A stretch of 64,000 nucleotides of DNA from Paragyromitra xinjiangensis. Lineage: Eukaryota > Ascomycota > Pezizomycetes > Pezizales > Discinaceae. The notes beneath the pieces are model-generated. The model saw only the letters and a list, made by a program, of their open reading frames with translations. It did no database searches and had not been told where the DNA came from. Within the stretch, counting starts at the first letter, position 1; every line of letters starts with the position of its first letter. The position numbers and the translations under genes are program-made. Below, one piece after another: positions 52,401 through 64,000 of this stretch. The DNA is taken from contig JBCAMK010000019.1 in assembly GCA_038503065.1 (NCBI GenBank), positions 1,054,001-1,118,000 of the forward strand, written 5' to 3'.

Positions 52401-55077
52401 GATGGTGGTTTTTTTTTTTTTCTTTTTTCGATCGTTTTCTTTGTTGCTTTGAAATTTACTTTGCACGAATCTAACTTTTTTTCCTATCGAGAAAGAAAAA
52501 TGGATAAAGAGGTCCTTGAGAAGAGGAGTTCTGCCTGAGAAACAAAGTTTTACGAACACTATCGATCAAAATGAAAGATAGAACGGAAAACCTATGGAGT
52601 GGTTTGAGAAGGAAACCGTTACGACGTTGCAAAAGGATATGGGAAGTTTTTCTTTTCCTTTTTTCTCGTTAGGTGACTTTTCTGCTTAGTTGATTGCCGG
52701 TGGTGATAGTGGGGGGGGGGGTGAGAACAGGGACTGTTTCTGCAATTGACAAGAGGGTTGAAGACGCACTTCAAGGAGGATTAGAGGAGGAGAGGGAGAG
52801 CGGAAGGCCTCGGTAAATTGACTGATCACTGGGTTGGAAGTTCTTTAGAATTGATGACAAGGGAAGGAAAAAGAGAGGAGAGAGGAGAAGAAGAAGACCT
52901 TTGATTGTTAAAGGGGGTTCTTCTCGGATGCTGAGATTCGCCAAGACCCGCACGTTGGAAAGCGCCACCGCTACCTCTACCGCCCTTGGGTAAGTAAGTG
53001 ACCTTCTCGTTCGCCAGCGGTGGCCGCACTATCATCACCGTGTGCTAGAGTTGCATTTGATCATGTATATGTAGAGTCAGGTAAGTAGACTACATACGTG
53101 GTACATATGATATACACCTTCCACCACCCGAGTACATGTAGCTTTTAAACAGGTATTGCAGATGGAATAGGCAGGTAACTATTGAGGAAGCTTGTCAGAA
53201 CGTCTCCGCAGACTCTATCGGATCGTTGGGTTCTATGTAGCGTGCGCACTCTTTTCGGTGGGCTCTCATGACCTAGACGCAGCAGCTGAGGCCGCCCACC
53301 ATCCTGGCAAATGGGTGTCAGAACACAATAGCCCACCTGGTGGACTGGTTGATTCCCCTACTTCTTTCCCTCTTCCCTTTCTGCGATGAGCTTAGATACA
53401 AAGTGCGTCTATGATAAATATGTGGCCTCACGAATCATGCCTAGTCCCGTTGTGGTTCTTGCCGCTCGCCACCACCAAAGCCCGCCTCGGAGCATTTCCG
53501 GACGCTTGGGTCTATGACTGAGGAGGCTGGAACATCTACGAGCATCCAGCTCTTTCGCTCTACCCCAGCACGCTCTTCATCTGCGCCCAGCCTGATCAGG
53601 CTGATCTGCGTCGGTTTATTTTTGCTAGATTTGTTTAATTCGCATCAAGGAGTGGCTGACACAACTGTGTTACCTTGGGGCAATGCTTATTTCAACCTCT
53701 TCAGATCCACGATTTAGGTTGGGTATTCTGATGTGGTACATTATGTGCGGGCGTTTGCTGCTCCTGTCTTGCCATTCCATAATTGGTTTTAAACCTCTAC
53801 CTCTTCCGTCTATCGATGTCTGCAGCGGAATAACCCACGCGAAGATTGGGCTAACCTCCAGAGTCTCAAACCCGTCGCAGCCTAGGAGTGTTGGTGTAGG
53901 TAGGCAATCAATCATACCTGGCGACGTAACTATCGCTACCGATCATCCTGAGAGTTTGAAAGGACCCTGTTCTCCACGATAACTTGAGTGAATTTTATTC
54001 GACCCCTTGGTCCTAATCCTTCGCAAGCTTTTTATTCTAGATAGTTGAGATACAATTACACGATCGAAGAGAGTGTGATCATTTCAAATCCATAGACCAG
54101 CGATAAGGAGTCTAGATCACTTAGGGCCATTTGAAAATCACACCCAATGCTCCTATTCAACCAGTCTACTCTAGAGTCGAAGGATCCATTGTTTAGGGTA
54201 TTAATTTCGGCCCAACTGTTATAATAGGGATTACTCGTGATACCATCGGGTATTCAATGACACAAGGATTCTGATGAAGAGGGACGTCCTATTGGGTGAA
54301 CAAGACTCAAAGCAGTGATGTATGGCACCGCCACTCTGTTGATCAAGCCATTTATGGGAGTTTTCGGGCTGTTGATGCTGTTTCTCACCATATTCGCCCA
54401 TATCTCGATTGGTTCGAATCCCTGTAATATTGAATAACCGATTGTATCACGAGTAGTTGTCCTTAAATACAAGTCCCAACAGAGTTTCCCCATACAGTTT
54501 TTGTCACTGATACCGATTAGATAGGCGGCACATAACCTGTTTTTTTGCATGTGAAGATCTTGGAGGCAAACGAATAACCCACTGCTGGGCCAGACCCTAT
54601 CCGGCTATATGTTCGTCCTACTATTAACCTACCCCTAGAGTTGATACTCTAGCTGTGAGTGTCTGGTGTTAGTCCATTCACCTATAATAGAGATATCTAA
54701 TCGGTGTTTCTCGTCATGAGAAATCCCGTGTCATCGCTTCCTAATTTCCGCCATATACCACAATATTCAGCTATGGTCATAGTTTGTCACTCGTGGCATA
54801 CGATGAGATGCGATTGTGCCGCTAATTTTTTTACCCCTCCATGGTATTTGTATACCAGGTGTGAAATACTATCATATTAGAAATCTCTCCACGTCTAGGG
54901 TGGGGAAGCTTTTCCACATGTCTAATGCAAACTGATTTTGCGGCATAAAAGGCATAATCAGTATTTTACAATCAACTTCAGGTAGAAACAAGCATATCAA
55001 TAAAGGTAATATCGTAAAAATAAAAAATAAAAGCAACCTATGGGCAAAACGCCTCGTCTACGTTCTACAAAGTGCAT
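52401..55077. other. Intergenic region with no supported gene
   Basis: Contains the promoter side of the RNA-binding protein (left) and the 3' flank of the BEACH gene (right). The stretch 53640-54600 has some longer frames without family resemblance, and GGTTCGAATCC at about 54413 looks like a tRNA T-arm, but no A box or folded arms accompany it. I see no convincing spliced gene. Confidence 0.5.
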
Positions 55078-58000
55078 CTATCTAACAAGTCTCGGCGATT
55101 GACTGCGCTGAACCAGTTGGCAATCCCACTCGTACTAAGTTAGAGTTAGAACCCTAACTTCAGACAAGGTTTTTATCGTGAGGACTTACTACTCTCCCTT
55201 GTTCGTCACCCGAGTACACTGCTTGAGGCATCGGAAGAACCGCTGTGATACCTGCTGAGACTTGGATTTCGCTTTGAAACTGGTTAACGTGATGGAGAGT
55301 CTTTATGAGCACCAATTCGAACCGCCCATTCCTAATGGTTTTTTCCCAGATCTTTTAAGACGGCTATCAGTAAACATAATGAAAGTTTCAAGGTTGGAGG
55401 GGAAAGCGTTCTCACATTGACGATTCCACGCCTATGCCCTGTAAAGAGTAATTCGCGCACTAGCCACTCGTTTCCTTGCCCCTCGTAAAAAGCACAACAT
55501 AAAATTTGATCATCCGGCCCATCACAGATGTTTTGCGTTAATATATGTTCACCGTTCAATGTATAAATGCTGACGTCCGGGCTCTTGCAGAGGGCGATGT
55601 TTCCGGAGACGTCACTAACACTTGCACACTATGAATTCCGTTAGGATACTAGGTTAGTCATGACCCAAACCTACAAAATGGGATAAAGTCCTTGAATAAT
55701 TCAAATCTACCTTGACAGGAGCATCTGTTTTGAGCTGCCTCACGAATCGCAACCTATTCAAGTCCCACACAAGAACGGTATTATCGTTCGAAGCACTAAC
55801 AAGGACGCTGAATGATCTTGAAATCGCCATTATAGTTACCGGGTTTACGTGACCAAAAAGACACGCCTTCGGTTGAAGGTCGACAGATTTTGATGTTGTT
55901 TGGACTTGCCATACCGAAACAGTGCCATCAGTCCCTGCTGTAATCAGGGTCCTATGATCAGCGAATGCAGCGCACGAGATCTGTCCTTGGTGAAGGTGCT
56001 CGTGATGCCCGCAAAGCTTTTTACTCTCAAAGTGGTAGAAACGAACACTTGCATCCGCAAAGCCCCACTCTATGTATTTGTCGTATGTTGGAGGCATATT
56101 AAGCCGGAAGGCATTTGAACAAAATACTCGCTCGTACTTCGATGAGTGGACCAAGGCATTGACTCGTTCATGACTATCGAGCAATGGGAACGGTAGCCGT
56201 ATCAATGACTCAGCACCAACATCTAATCTTGCATTTCTGTGTGTGGTTTCTTCCCTTGCTGGATGAACCCTCGTGAAAACTTGATGTGGCGTTTGTCCAA
56301 AATTGTGAATAATACCGATAGTCGCTAATCTTTCCACAGGGTCTTCTATGCTGTCTAGGTCGATTGCCCCATGATAAGAAAGGTGATGAAACACATTAGT
56401 TGCTTCGATGGCTGCCTCCCCCCGTTGCTTAAATCCGAAGATGAGATCAATCCATTCGTGAAGATGTTGACTGACATAGGGGCTTTCAAGTGCCTCTCGG
56501 TGTTTTGCAATGAAAATATTTGGGTCACCCTTTGCCCACGGCGGTAGAACAACCGAATCGATTGCTTCATCGGACCCTTGTTTCATGCCGAAATTATAGG
56601 AGTTCGAATTAACCAAGAACTCTGGTAAGAAGAAGAATTCTGGAATGAGTTCCCGAACATCTGTCATGTTATCTTTCGAGGCTGAAGTCCAAGCCTTCTC
56701 GATGGAATAGAAAAGTCGGTCTGCGTGATCGAACTGGCCTCCCTGAAGTAGCAAATATGATTGTACAAAAGGCTGGAGTCGAATAAGGTACGAACAAACG
56801 ATCATGGCTGACGAGAAATGGGTCCCATAGTGGAAAGGAGGCGCTTGCCTATCGCCGATCTCTTCGAACGACCGGTATCGTTCCCGGAACTCTCTCTGCC
56901 TTTCTGTTGTCTGTGCACCCATTGGCTTGGAGAAATCTCTGAATGTTCTTGGGTTTGTCAAATCTAACTCCTCGCTAGTATAGTCCGCTAAAACCCATGG
57001 GAAAACTGGGTACTGAGTTAGATCATTGAATGTCCTCCCTGCCATGGTGTTGACTAGCATCAAGTAGTGGAAATTTGAGATTTCTCCTTTGATCCATTTC
57101 CTAGTTGCTGGGTTTGGAGCGCTCGATGAAAAAACATTTGCAAGCTTTGACCCGAAGTTTGAAGTATTGTCTTGAGTTCGCAGGGAGTCTATTCGCCAGG
57201 CTTCGCCAGTAAAGAGGGTCGCCGGGTTACTATTGATGTTCGTAGCTTTAGATAAGAGCTTTGAGTGCAAAAAATCTCGATCTTTCATAGACATAGTTGT
57301 CAAAAGATAACTTCTCCCATCCGTGAAGAAGAGCTCCAATGCCACATCCCTGAAAAGAAAGCGCCGTTTGCTAATACTGATCAAATCTTCAAAGAGCCAA
57401 TGTCTTGTCTCATGATCGCTGCTCACTGCTAAAGGCTTCGGGTCATCCGCTTCTCTCCCCGAAATCATTTGAAGATACTGGTCCCTTTCATCTTTTGGCG
57501 CCTGCCAGACATTCACAATCTCTCCATCAGACCTCTGAAAAAAATTGTCGATCAGATAGAGGCAATTTTTCCCAAGGATCAATAATCCCTCCACAGCTTC
57601 TAGGCCCACAAGCTTAGACACATTGTGGACATACTCAACGACATCGCCGTGTTGGATGGTTCTCATGACTTTCCGGTTTTTATCCTCCCATCCATCATCA
57701 TCTTCTCTTGGATCATCTACCAATTCGTAGTCCTCGTCAAAATCGTCCTCCCCACCATCACGGGCTGGATTGTGATGCGATTGATCCATCGAATCTGTTT
57801 CTCGAGTAGTGATAATGCTAATCTCATCGTCTTCAACGGATAACGCATGAGCTCTACTCCTACTAGTGCCCTCTGACAAGCCGCCTGTAAGCCTTCTTTT
57901 CGGTTGGTAGTTGTGAAGGTGAGCTCTTGAATCGGGCAGCATCCGCATCCGCATCCGATTTCTTCCTTCTGTAAGATCGAGCTTCCACTTAGTCTCTTGC

Positions 58001-61000
58001 CCATCGTCGAGCAGCCCACAAGGCCTTATTAATTCAGCCTCTAGTTTTGAATACATCGAGACCACATAGTTAAGACTATCTTGTTGGTCTTGAGTCGCTC
58101 TTTGAAACTTAAGATGTTCTGAAGCATATATGTTGGCCATCCAATGGGTCGACGCAGACTCATGGCGACCGTAAACATCTTCGCTATTCATGTCATCCAT
58201 GATCCATTGCTTCAACTTTTCTTTGCGTTTAGCCACCCGATTTTTGGCCGTCTCCTCAGTTTTCTTGTTCTCATCAGCGACGAAAGCTTCCCAAGCTTTA
58301 GAGAGAGTTCCACAAAAGAATGCGTCTAGTTCCTCTCGATGATCATCGATCCAATACAACCAGGTATCACTATCCTATTTATTCGTCAGTTTTGGCATTT
58401 GACCAAACACAAATTGCTTACTAGTTCCATCAGCTTCTTAAACCCCGCAGATAGCTGCTTATGATCCATGCTTTTGGCTTGGCTCAATAACGCCGAGGTT
58501 TCTGCCGGTTTCTGTACGAGCACGATCCGCAAAATCTGTATTCAAGTTAGTATTTGAAGACCAACAATCAAAGCTACGGAAACCTACGTTAACAGCAGCA
58601 AGTTTAATATCTTCCCTCTGGCCGATCAGCCGTGTATATAGCAAGTATAGGATCAACCTTGTGAACTCGCTATCAGTGTTTTCGGGTGAAAGTATAACCG
58701 CTTGCCAGTACATTATTTTCCCTAGGAAGTCGACGACTCTCTTGGCATCTGATCTAGGGTCCTCAAGCTCCGAAAGTCGGAAAAGTACCAACCGTGATAC
58801 CACCGTTCTAAGATTTGTTACAGTTTGGCTACAGAGACGAACGCTCTTCTGTTTAGCTATTTCGGGCCTTTGAAGGTATTCCAGGACTGTTCCGACGAAA
58901 TCAAGTAATGCCTCGGCGCCGTTCAAAAACCAACCTTCATAAACACAATCCGTCATATGAAGTGCAAACCTCCCAATATTCGTCAGGATCCGTGGTTCGC
59001 GAAGCATTGCCATATTAAATCCTAAAGAATTATTCAGATGGTTTAGAGTATTCCGAAGGAGATATGTTTCGAAATAAATTTGATGCTCCTGGAACCCAGG
59101 TGGGATCTTCGTATTTAATCCGAACCCAGAAAACTCTCGCCTTTCCAGTACTAAGTCCACGAATACCCCCATTACTAGCTCTAATAAACTCTCCACGACT
59201 GAATTCGTTGCGGTTAACGATGCTGCCCCTTTCCCGTTGACGTTTAGTCCCGAGCCGATCGCTGGTGATAGGCGTGCTGTAGATGGAGAAAATGCCGTTG
59301 GCTCTGACGTTACAAGGATAAAACTTGACCCTCTCCTCAACCTTTCAGACCTTGGGGCAGTCGGGCTGGGTGGCTCATCCAACGTCATGGTCCTAACTAT
59401 AGGAGGGGCGGTGTTCGACGATAACGGCCGAATAACGACATCCCCGCCATCAAACGTCAACGCCGAATCCTTTGAATTCAGTTCCGTTTCGGCGCTGACA
59501 TGGTCTGAGCTGCAGACAACCGGGAACAATATCCCGAGCAACTCCTGCACATAGGTTGATGTAGCACAATAGTCGCGGAAAGCAGGGCAGGTTGAATGTA
59601 AATTAGAGAAGAATTGTATGATGGTGTGAAGCATCTTAGCCAATTCTCCTAACCTCTTCTCTGAGGCTTTTGATGCTACCATGGCCCGTGGGCATCGTAA
59701 GTAAGGTTTCATACTAGTCAAGTAATAAATCATTTTCCTACCTTGTGGAGAAGATAATGACATCGATCGTCCCCTGGTAACTGGAGTAGGCAGCAGCTTA
59801 CCGTCTTCGTGTTTGTTCACATCGATAATTCCCTTAGCCCTCTCGTCACACTGATCAGAAACGATAGTCCCAACACCAGCCTTTAACATGCCAGTAATAA
59901 CCGGCAATATCTCCGGATACACGGCTTTGGCTTTCCCACCATCTGAGAACATCTCCACGAGACTATATAGATCCAATGGCCTTGAAACGTCAATCTTTGC
60001 TACATCTTTTCCAAAGAGGATCGAAAAACAGACAGGCCAGAGAGGTGCCACATTCCACCACCTCTTGAGCCTGTTTTTCATAATAACAAAACCCCCAGTC
60101 TTCGTCGAGAATTTTGAGACATAGCTGCCTCCGTGGACTACTAGTAATCGTGCTAAGATCTTTGCACCTAGTAGTACTACTTTTGCTTCGTTTTCGGCAA
60201 GAAGGTAGAGAAGCCACTATTCGTAGATATTAGCAAGAATTCTTGTCTACGATAAAAAAGTCTAGCTTAGGTATGATAAAGCAGGGTCGCTATATACGTG
60301 ACCTGGCATGGTTATTTTTTCTGAAGAAAAAAGAAAAAGCCAAGATTAGGACCAATGATGGCCCAACTATCTTATCAAGAATTTAAAGTGTGGGATGCTA
60401 GTGCATAGTCGAGAAAAGAGGTGGAATAGAAAGTGTACCTTGTTCGTGACCGTTCTGGCGAACTTCTTGAGATTCCCTGTACTATTCCCATCTTCAAAAA
60501 GCAATTCCTGGTACATCTCCAGAACCATAACGCCAATCTGCTGTCTTGTGAACCCCTCCACATCCAGATCATCATCAACTTTAACTGGTGGTGCTAAACA
60601 TGTACCGCTAGCCCCAGGAGCACTGACTCCAAGCGTTCCTTGTCGCCGCAGCTGCACATTGCTTTTCTTAACTTTCAATGGCCGAACCGGATTATTTTTG
60701 TGAAGAGAGTACGTGATGAACAACGCAAGAGATCTGAGAACATCCGCCGACATGTTCGTTTTTATTAAGGCTTTAAAGGCGATCAAGAAATCGGGGAGAA
60801 TCTCGCGGGAGAACATTTCACCCTTTAGGGCAAACATAAGTTTTTTAACAATCCCTAAAATAATTGAAAAGATTAAGTATCTCGTATCAGCGTGTGCCAC
60901 ATGATAGGGAGGGTGCTGTGAGACAAGCTGGGGGTAAGATGACTTACTCATGCGGAACAATCTTTTTGAATTGAAATGGTGATATTTGCTCCCATGACAA

Positions 61001-63445
61001 AAGGTTACGAACTGGGAAAAATACTCCCTTTGTGTGTCCAGATCTGCCTTCCTCCACATATCGAAATCCACGAGTAATATCCTATATGCAAGAGGATTGA
61101 CAATGAAGCTCTCCTCAGGAGCTTCACGTCTAAATCCAACGAATTCTAAAACGATCCGTAATAAATCTTTCCCTACCACCCCTCTCCCCTCTTTATTCCG
61201 AATAAGATTTCCCAGGATAGCAAAACCATTGTCTCTCTCCATAGCTTCACTGTTCCTCCACGATGCCTTGGTAATTTCAAACAGTATCTCCACAGCCCTG
61301 CACACTTGCTTAGGTGTCGTCGCGACTTCCACCATCTTCAACCCTACTGCTGCTGCGCCTCCGATCCTCCATGCTGCATCGTCTAGGGACTGCGGTACAA
61401 CAACAATTGGCTCTCCTGTCATTATAGCGACTCCAAATGAAAGGCACAGCGCTTCGTTAATTGATGGAACTGCACCGTTGATAGCTACCGCACCAGCGCG
61501 AGTTAAAGATTGGAGGTTCTTTGCAGCCTCCCTAGAGAGTGATTTTACAAGATGAGATTCGTCGATATTGTTGTTATCCTTATCATCGAGAACCTGAGTT
61601 GCAGAGATATTGAGCAACACCTTGCTTTCAGGTAGAATAGCGGACGCTCTATGTCTTATTGCGGAAATGATATCACTCTTTTCTTCTTTTCCTGGATGCA
61701 TAAGTTCATTTCTCATATTCAGTGCAGCCGATGCTTCGTAAGTCTGAAACGAACCAAGAGTGTCTTGAAAGTTTCCATAATATCGGGGACCGAGACGGTA
61801 GTGCACGGCGATCAAGTCGTCGGAAAGAGTGTCCTCAAACAGATGAGCTGTCCCTAAGCTCCATCTAGAGGAGACAACTCCTCGACCAATGCGGGGAGAC
61901 AGGTCTGATGGTGTTCCAAGAAAAACTTGAACCGGAGTTGTTGAACTAGGAGGGGGTTGAGGATAGGCAGCTTTGACTTGTTCTACGAATTCACCATCTA
62001 TATAAAGCGCGGCCTTCGATGCTGAAGTCGCTCGACCACGCCGGTGGACAAGGGAAATATGATACCACCTTTTGGACTCAAAGATGGTCGATTTAAACCT
62101 GACACTTGCTCTTGGAGACGCAACAGAAGTTTGTAGAATGAATTTGCGGGTGTCCTGCTCTATGTATGCGAGAACAAAACAACGCTGGGTCGAGTCGAAT
62201 ACTCCAAAAAGCGTAGTGTGCATAGAAGGGTCAAAAGCGTCAATACACACCCACGCAGAGAATGTATATCCATTCGTGTGAGTTGGGGGAAACGTCCGAC
62301 CCAGAGAGGAAAGCTCCATTGACGCAAATCCGTGAAGCGAAAGGTCAAATTGGATATGAGGTGGCCCGCGGGAAGACTTTATCGCCTCTAACAGGAAGGT
62401 AGAGACAGACTCATCGGTCATTGCCTTTTTATAAAGATATTTGGCATCGTTCAAGTTGTTGATTCCAAGTTGAATTAAGTATTGAGCAAATTCCACTAGA
62501 ACAACTCGTTCTCCTTCTGGAATTGACTTGTCCCATAGTCTGGGAAGTATTGAGGTTAATATCTTGGTTGAGTGTATGGCGACCAGGTTGAATTTGCTTG
62601 AGCAAGCAATTGACAGTAGAGCTTGCAATACAATAACAGTAGTGAGTGTCGAATCTTCTGTTTGAGCCATGGCCATCTGAAAGCTTAGAACCAACGGAAT
62701 AATCTCGGCATTCATCAAGATATCTTTACTCCCAAAAGTCCCTTCGACCCTTGCTCTAGCGTCCTTCATCTCACCATCATTCTTGCTTGGGCCCTTGCCA
62801 GATTGTGTGCCATCCCTCACATTTCTTTTAATAGAAACAATCAGGCTCGACAAAGTTGGGTCATCCATCCCGAACGCCAAAAGCAATCCAAACAAATGAT
62901 CAGGAGCTTCGGTAGGCAGCCCTGTCGCTGCTAGGCCTTGCTCTAGGCTATCCCAGCCAATCCTCCTCGCAAAAAATCGCTTGTTCCCTGGATGATTCAG
63001 CAGCGCTTCGGAAATAACGCCAAAAAGACATTTGATCAGTTCTATAAAGTGATGTTTTTCTTCATCCGTTCGGTTCGTTGAGTTGTAGAAGCCTGAGCAC
63101 GAGTGAAGAGAGGATATGAGATAGTTGAAGCCTTTCAAGGCTCGAAATGTATCTATAGCGGGGTTGCTCCAGGTCAGTGCGCTAGAAAGGCGGGGGGGTG
63201 GGGGGCGGTAAGAGCAGGAGAAACAAGCCTTTAGCTTCCGGAGAATCCACAAGAATACGCTTGATCAACGAGAGCCATTGTAACCGAACGAGAATATCAG
63301 GATCTGAGGCGGAGGCTTCAAGGGAATCGAGAAGGGGTTTTATCTCAGCAATGAGCCGGGGCTTTGTGGACGCAGCAGAAGAGACTCGACGGCGTGTATA
63401 GGAGGATGTCGAGGTAGTAGTGGTAATAGATGGAGGCGACGCCAT
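55078..63445 (-). CDS. BPH1: BEACH-domain trafficking protein (Bph1/LvsA-like): ConA-like - PH - BEACH - WD40
   Basis: Nine exons: 63229-63445, 60948-63152, 60439-60854, 60217-60216-adjacent region 58588-60216, 58422-58535, 55711-58374, 55416-55628, 55190-55351 and 55078-55134; 2558 residues with consistent phases. The N-terminal two thirds are helical repeat-like and include a concanavalin-like segment (GYTFSAWVCIDAF). PH-BEACH follows (WLFEDLISISKRRFLFRDVA; RKWIKGEISNFHYLMLVNTM, YPVFPWVLADYTSEELDL, YGTHFSSAMIVCSYLIRLQP, IPEFFFLPEFLVNSN), then WD40 repeats (VTIMAISRSFSVLVSASNDN, VWDLNR) and the typical end GDEQGRVYEWDC. BEACH proteins act in vesicle trafficking and membrane sorting; yeast Bph1 concerns cell-wall and vacuolar sorting. 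The first intron is GC-AG; the second (93 bp) is in frame without stops. Confidence 0.93.
63153..63228 (-). other. Probable GC-AG intron of the BEACH gene
   Basis: The exon 1 frame (ILVDSPEAK) must connect to exon 2 (DTFRALKGFNYLI). The only join giving that text takes the donor AAAG|GCTTGT and acceptor CTATAG|AT, with ACTGAC as branch site. No GT donor within reach keeps the frame. The intron contains a C-rich run (CCGCCCCCCACCCCCCCG). Confidence 0.6.
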
Positions 63446-64000
63446 GATTAAAACGAGGAGAAATCTGGAGGGCGGTGGGAGGGTATTCTTTCAGGGCATG
63501 AGGTCAAGCTAAAGGACCAATGATGCCGAGAGAGAAGCTAGTGGAGCGAGGACACGCAAGACGACAGAGAGCGACGTTTGACCGAGACCAGATTGACAGG
63601 CGAATCTACGCAAGAAGCGATAGTACAAAGATATGGAGGGCAGTTGCAGGAGAGTCGATGGTGTTGATGAGGTTACTGTGGGCAAGCATAAGGACTTTGC
63701 AAGATGATGCGGTGTTGCTGAGCCTCAGCTGGCGATAATACTTCAATACATTTTTGTGCCTATTCCGATAACTATCGACAAGAACATCCGCATAGCGTTT
63801 CTCTTATAATACAAAACAATTTCTCCAGACGAAACGCATTTGAATATCGGTACAGTACGGGCATCTACTACATGTTACTATACATGTCTGTATAAGTGAG
63901 GCGAACTTCCGCTGCCTTGTCTACATTATAATGCGTGTATGTATCTGCAGACATGAGTACAACTCTGGATCCAAGTACACGCATTATCGACTCCAGCTCC
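63446..64000. other. 5' flank of the BEACH gene
   Basis: The promoter side of the BEACH-domain gene, reaching the window edge. Frames on the plus strand here are short and unremarkable; no other gene start is supported. Confidence 0.5.

Noticed and set aside
54410..54425. tRNA gene suggested by GGTTCGAATCC
   Set aside because: The T-arm-like word is not accompanied by an A box, an acceptor stem or anticodon arm at the expected distance on either strand.
31542..63445. A biosynthetic or functional gene cluster on the right half
   Set aside because: The nine genes are conserved housekeeping families from unrelated pathways, on mixed strands with large spacers; no tailoring enzymes, regulator or transporter set.
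1..64000. CRISPR array, operons or bacterial regulatory sites
   Set aside because: The sequence is eukaryotic (introns, fungal gene families); the tandem repeats seen are minisatellites and transposon units.

Overview
The window reads as nuclear DNA of a filamentous ascomycete (Pezizomycotina). The right half holds widely spaced genes with many short introns (about 37-220 bp, mostly GT-AG with CTGAC/CTAAC-like branch sites). They include fungal-type families: SHO1 osmosensor, GT32 mannosyltransferase, RO10 dynactin subunit, BPH1 BEACH protein and an Sbp1-like RNA-binding protein. I cannot name the genus.

Layout. (1) Positions 1-19331 are a head-to-tail array of four copies (A-D, all minus strand) of one non-LTR retrotransposon with two ORFs: a zinc-knuckle ORF1, and an ORF2 with endonuclease, reverse transcriptase, RNase H and a C-terminal zinc motif. 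Copy A runs off the left edge, B carries a 245 bp MITE-like insertion in ORF1, C has both ORFs open, and D has a frameshift in ORF2. In all four copies ORF1 and ORF2 meet at a TAATG stop-start overlap. (2) Positions 19332-25974 are a broken Ty3/gypsy element (minus strand) with a candidate LTR at its right end. The LINE array cuts its integrase, and a second, unrelated 5'-truncated LINE (plus strand, 14 bp target-site duplication) cuts it between protease and reverse transcriptase. (3) Positions 26212-27194 hold a spliced gene with a DUF6532-like domain, visible only after removing two introns and lacking its 5' end. It is followed by two minisatellites and a 378 bp near-perfect inverted repeat whose termini match those of the MITE in copy B. 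(4) Positions 31.5-63.5 kb hold nine housekeeping-type genes.

Genes of the right half: GT32 Och1-like mannosyltransferase (31542-32827, +), dynactin p22/RO10 (34604-35321, -), Lag1-type ceramide synthase (36250-37942, +), SHO1 (39488-40612, -), vacuolar amino-acid transporter (44090-45932, -), ThiF/TcdA-type tRNA t6A dehydratase (46959-48660, +), peroxisomal 2,4-dienoyl-CoA reductase ending in SKL (49211-50343, +), RRM-RGG-RRM protein (50915-52400, -) and BPH1-like PH-BEACH-WD40 protein (55078-63445, -, nine exons). They belong to different pathways (cell wall, membrane lipid, osmosensing, vacuole, tRNA modification, beta-oxidation, vesicle trafficking) and nothing suggests a functional cluster.

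The most notable material is the left third. It has a tandem LINE array with identical junctions and 7-bp-repeat tails, an ORF1 that is open to the very 5' boundary without an ATG, nested insertions that can be ordered in time, and two structurally different foldback elements sharing a CATCAGCAAAA terminus. All splice sites are read by eye from frame continuity and family similarity; no alignment or search was run.
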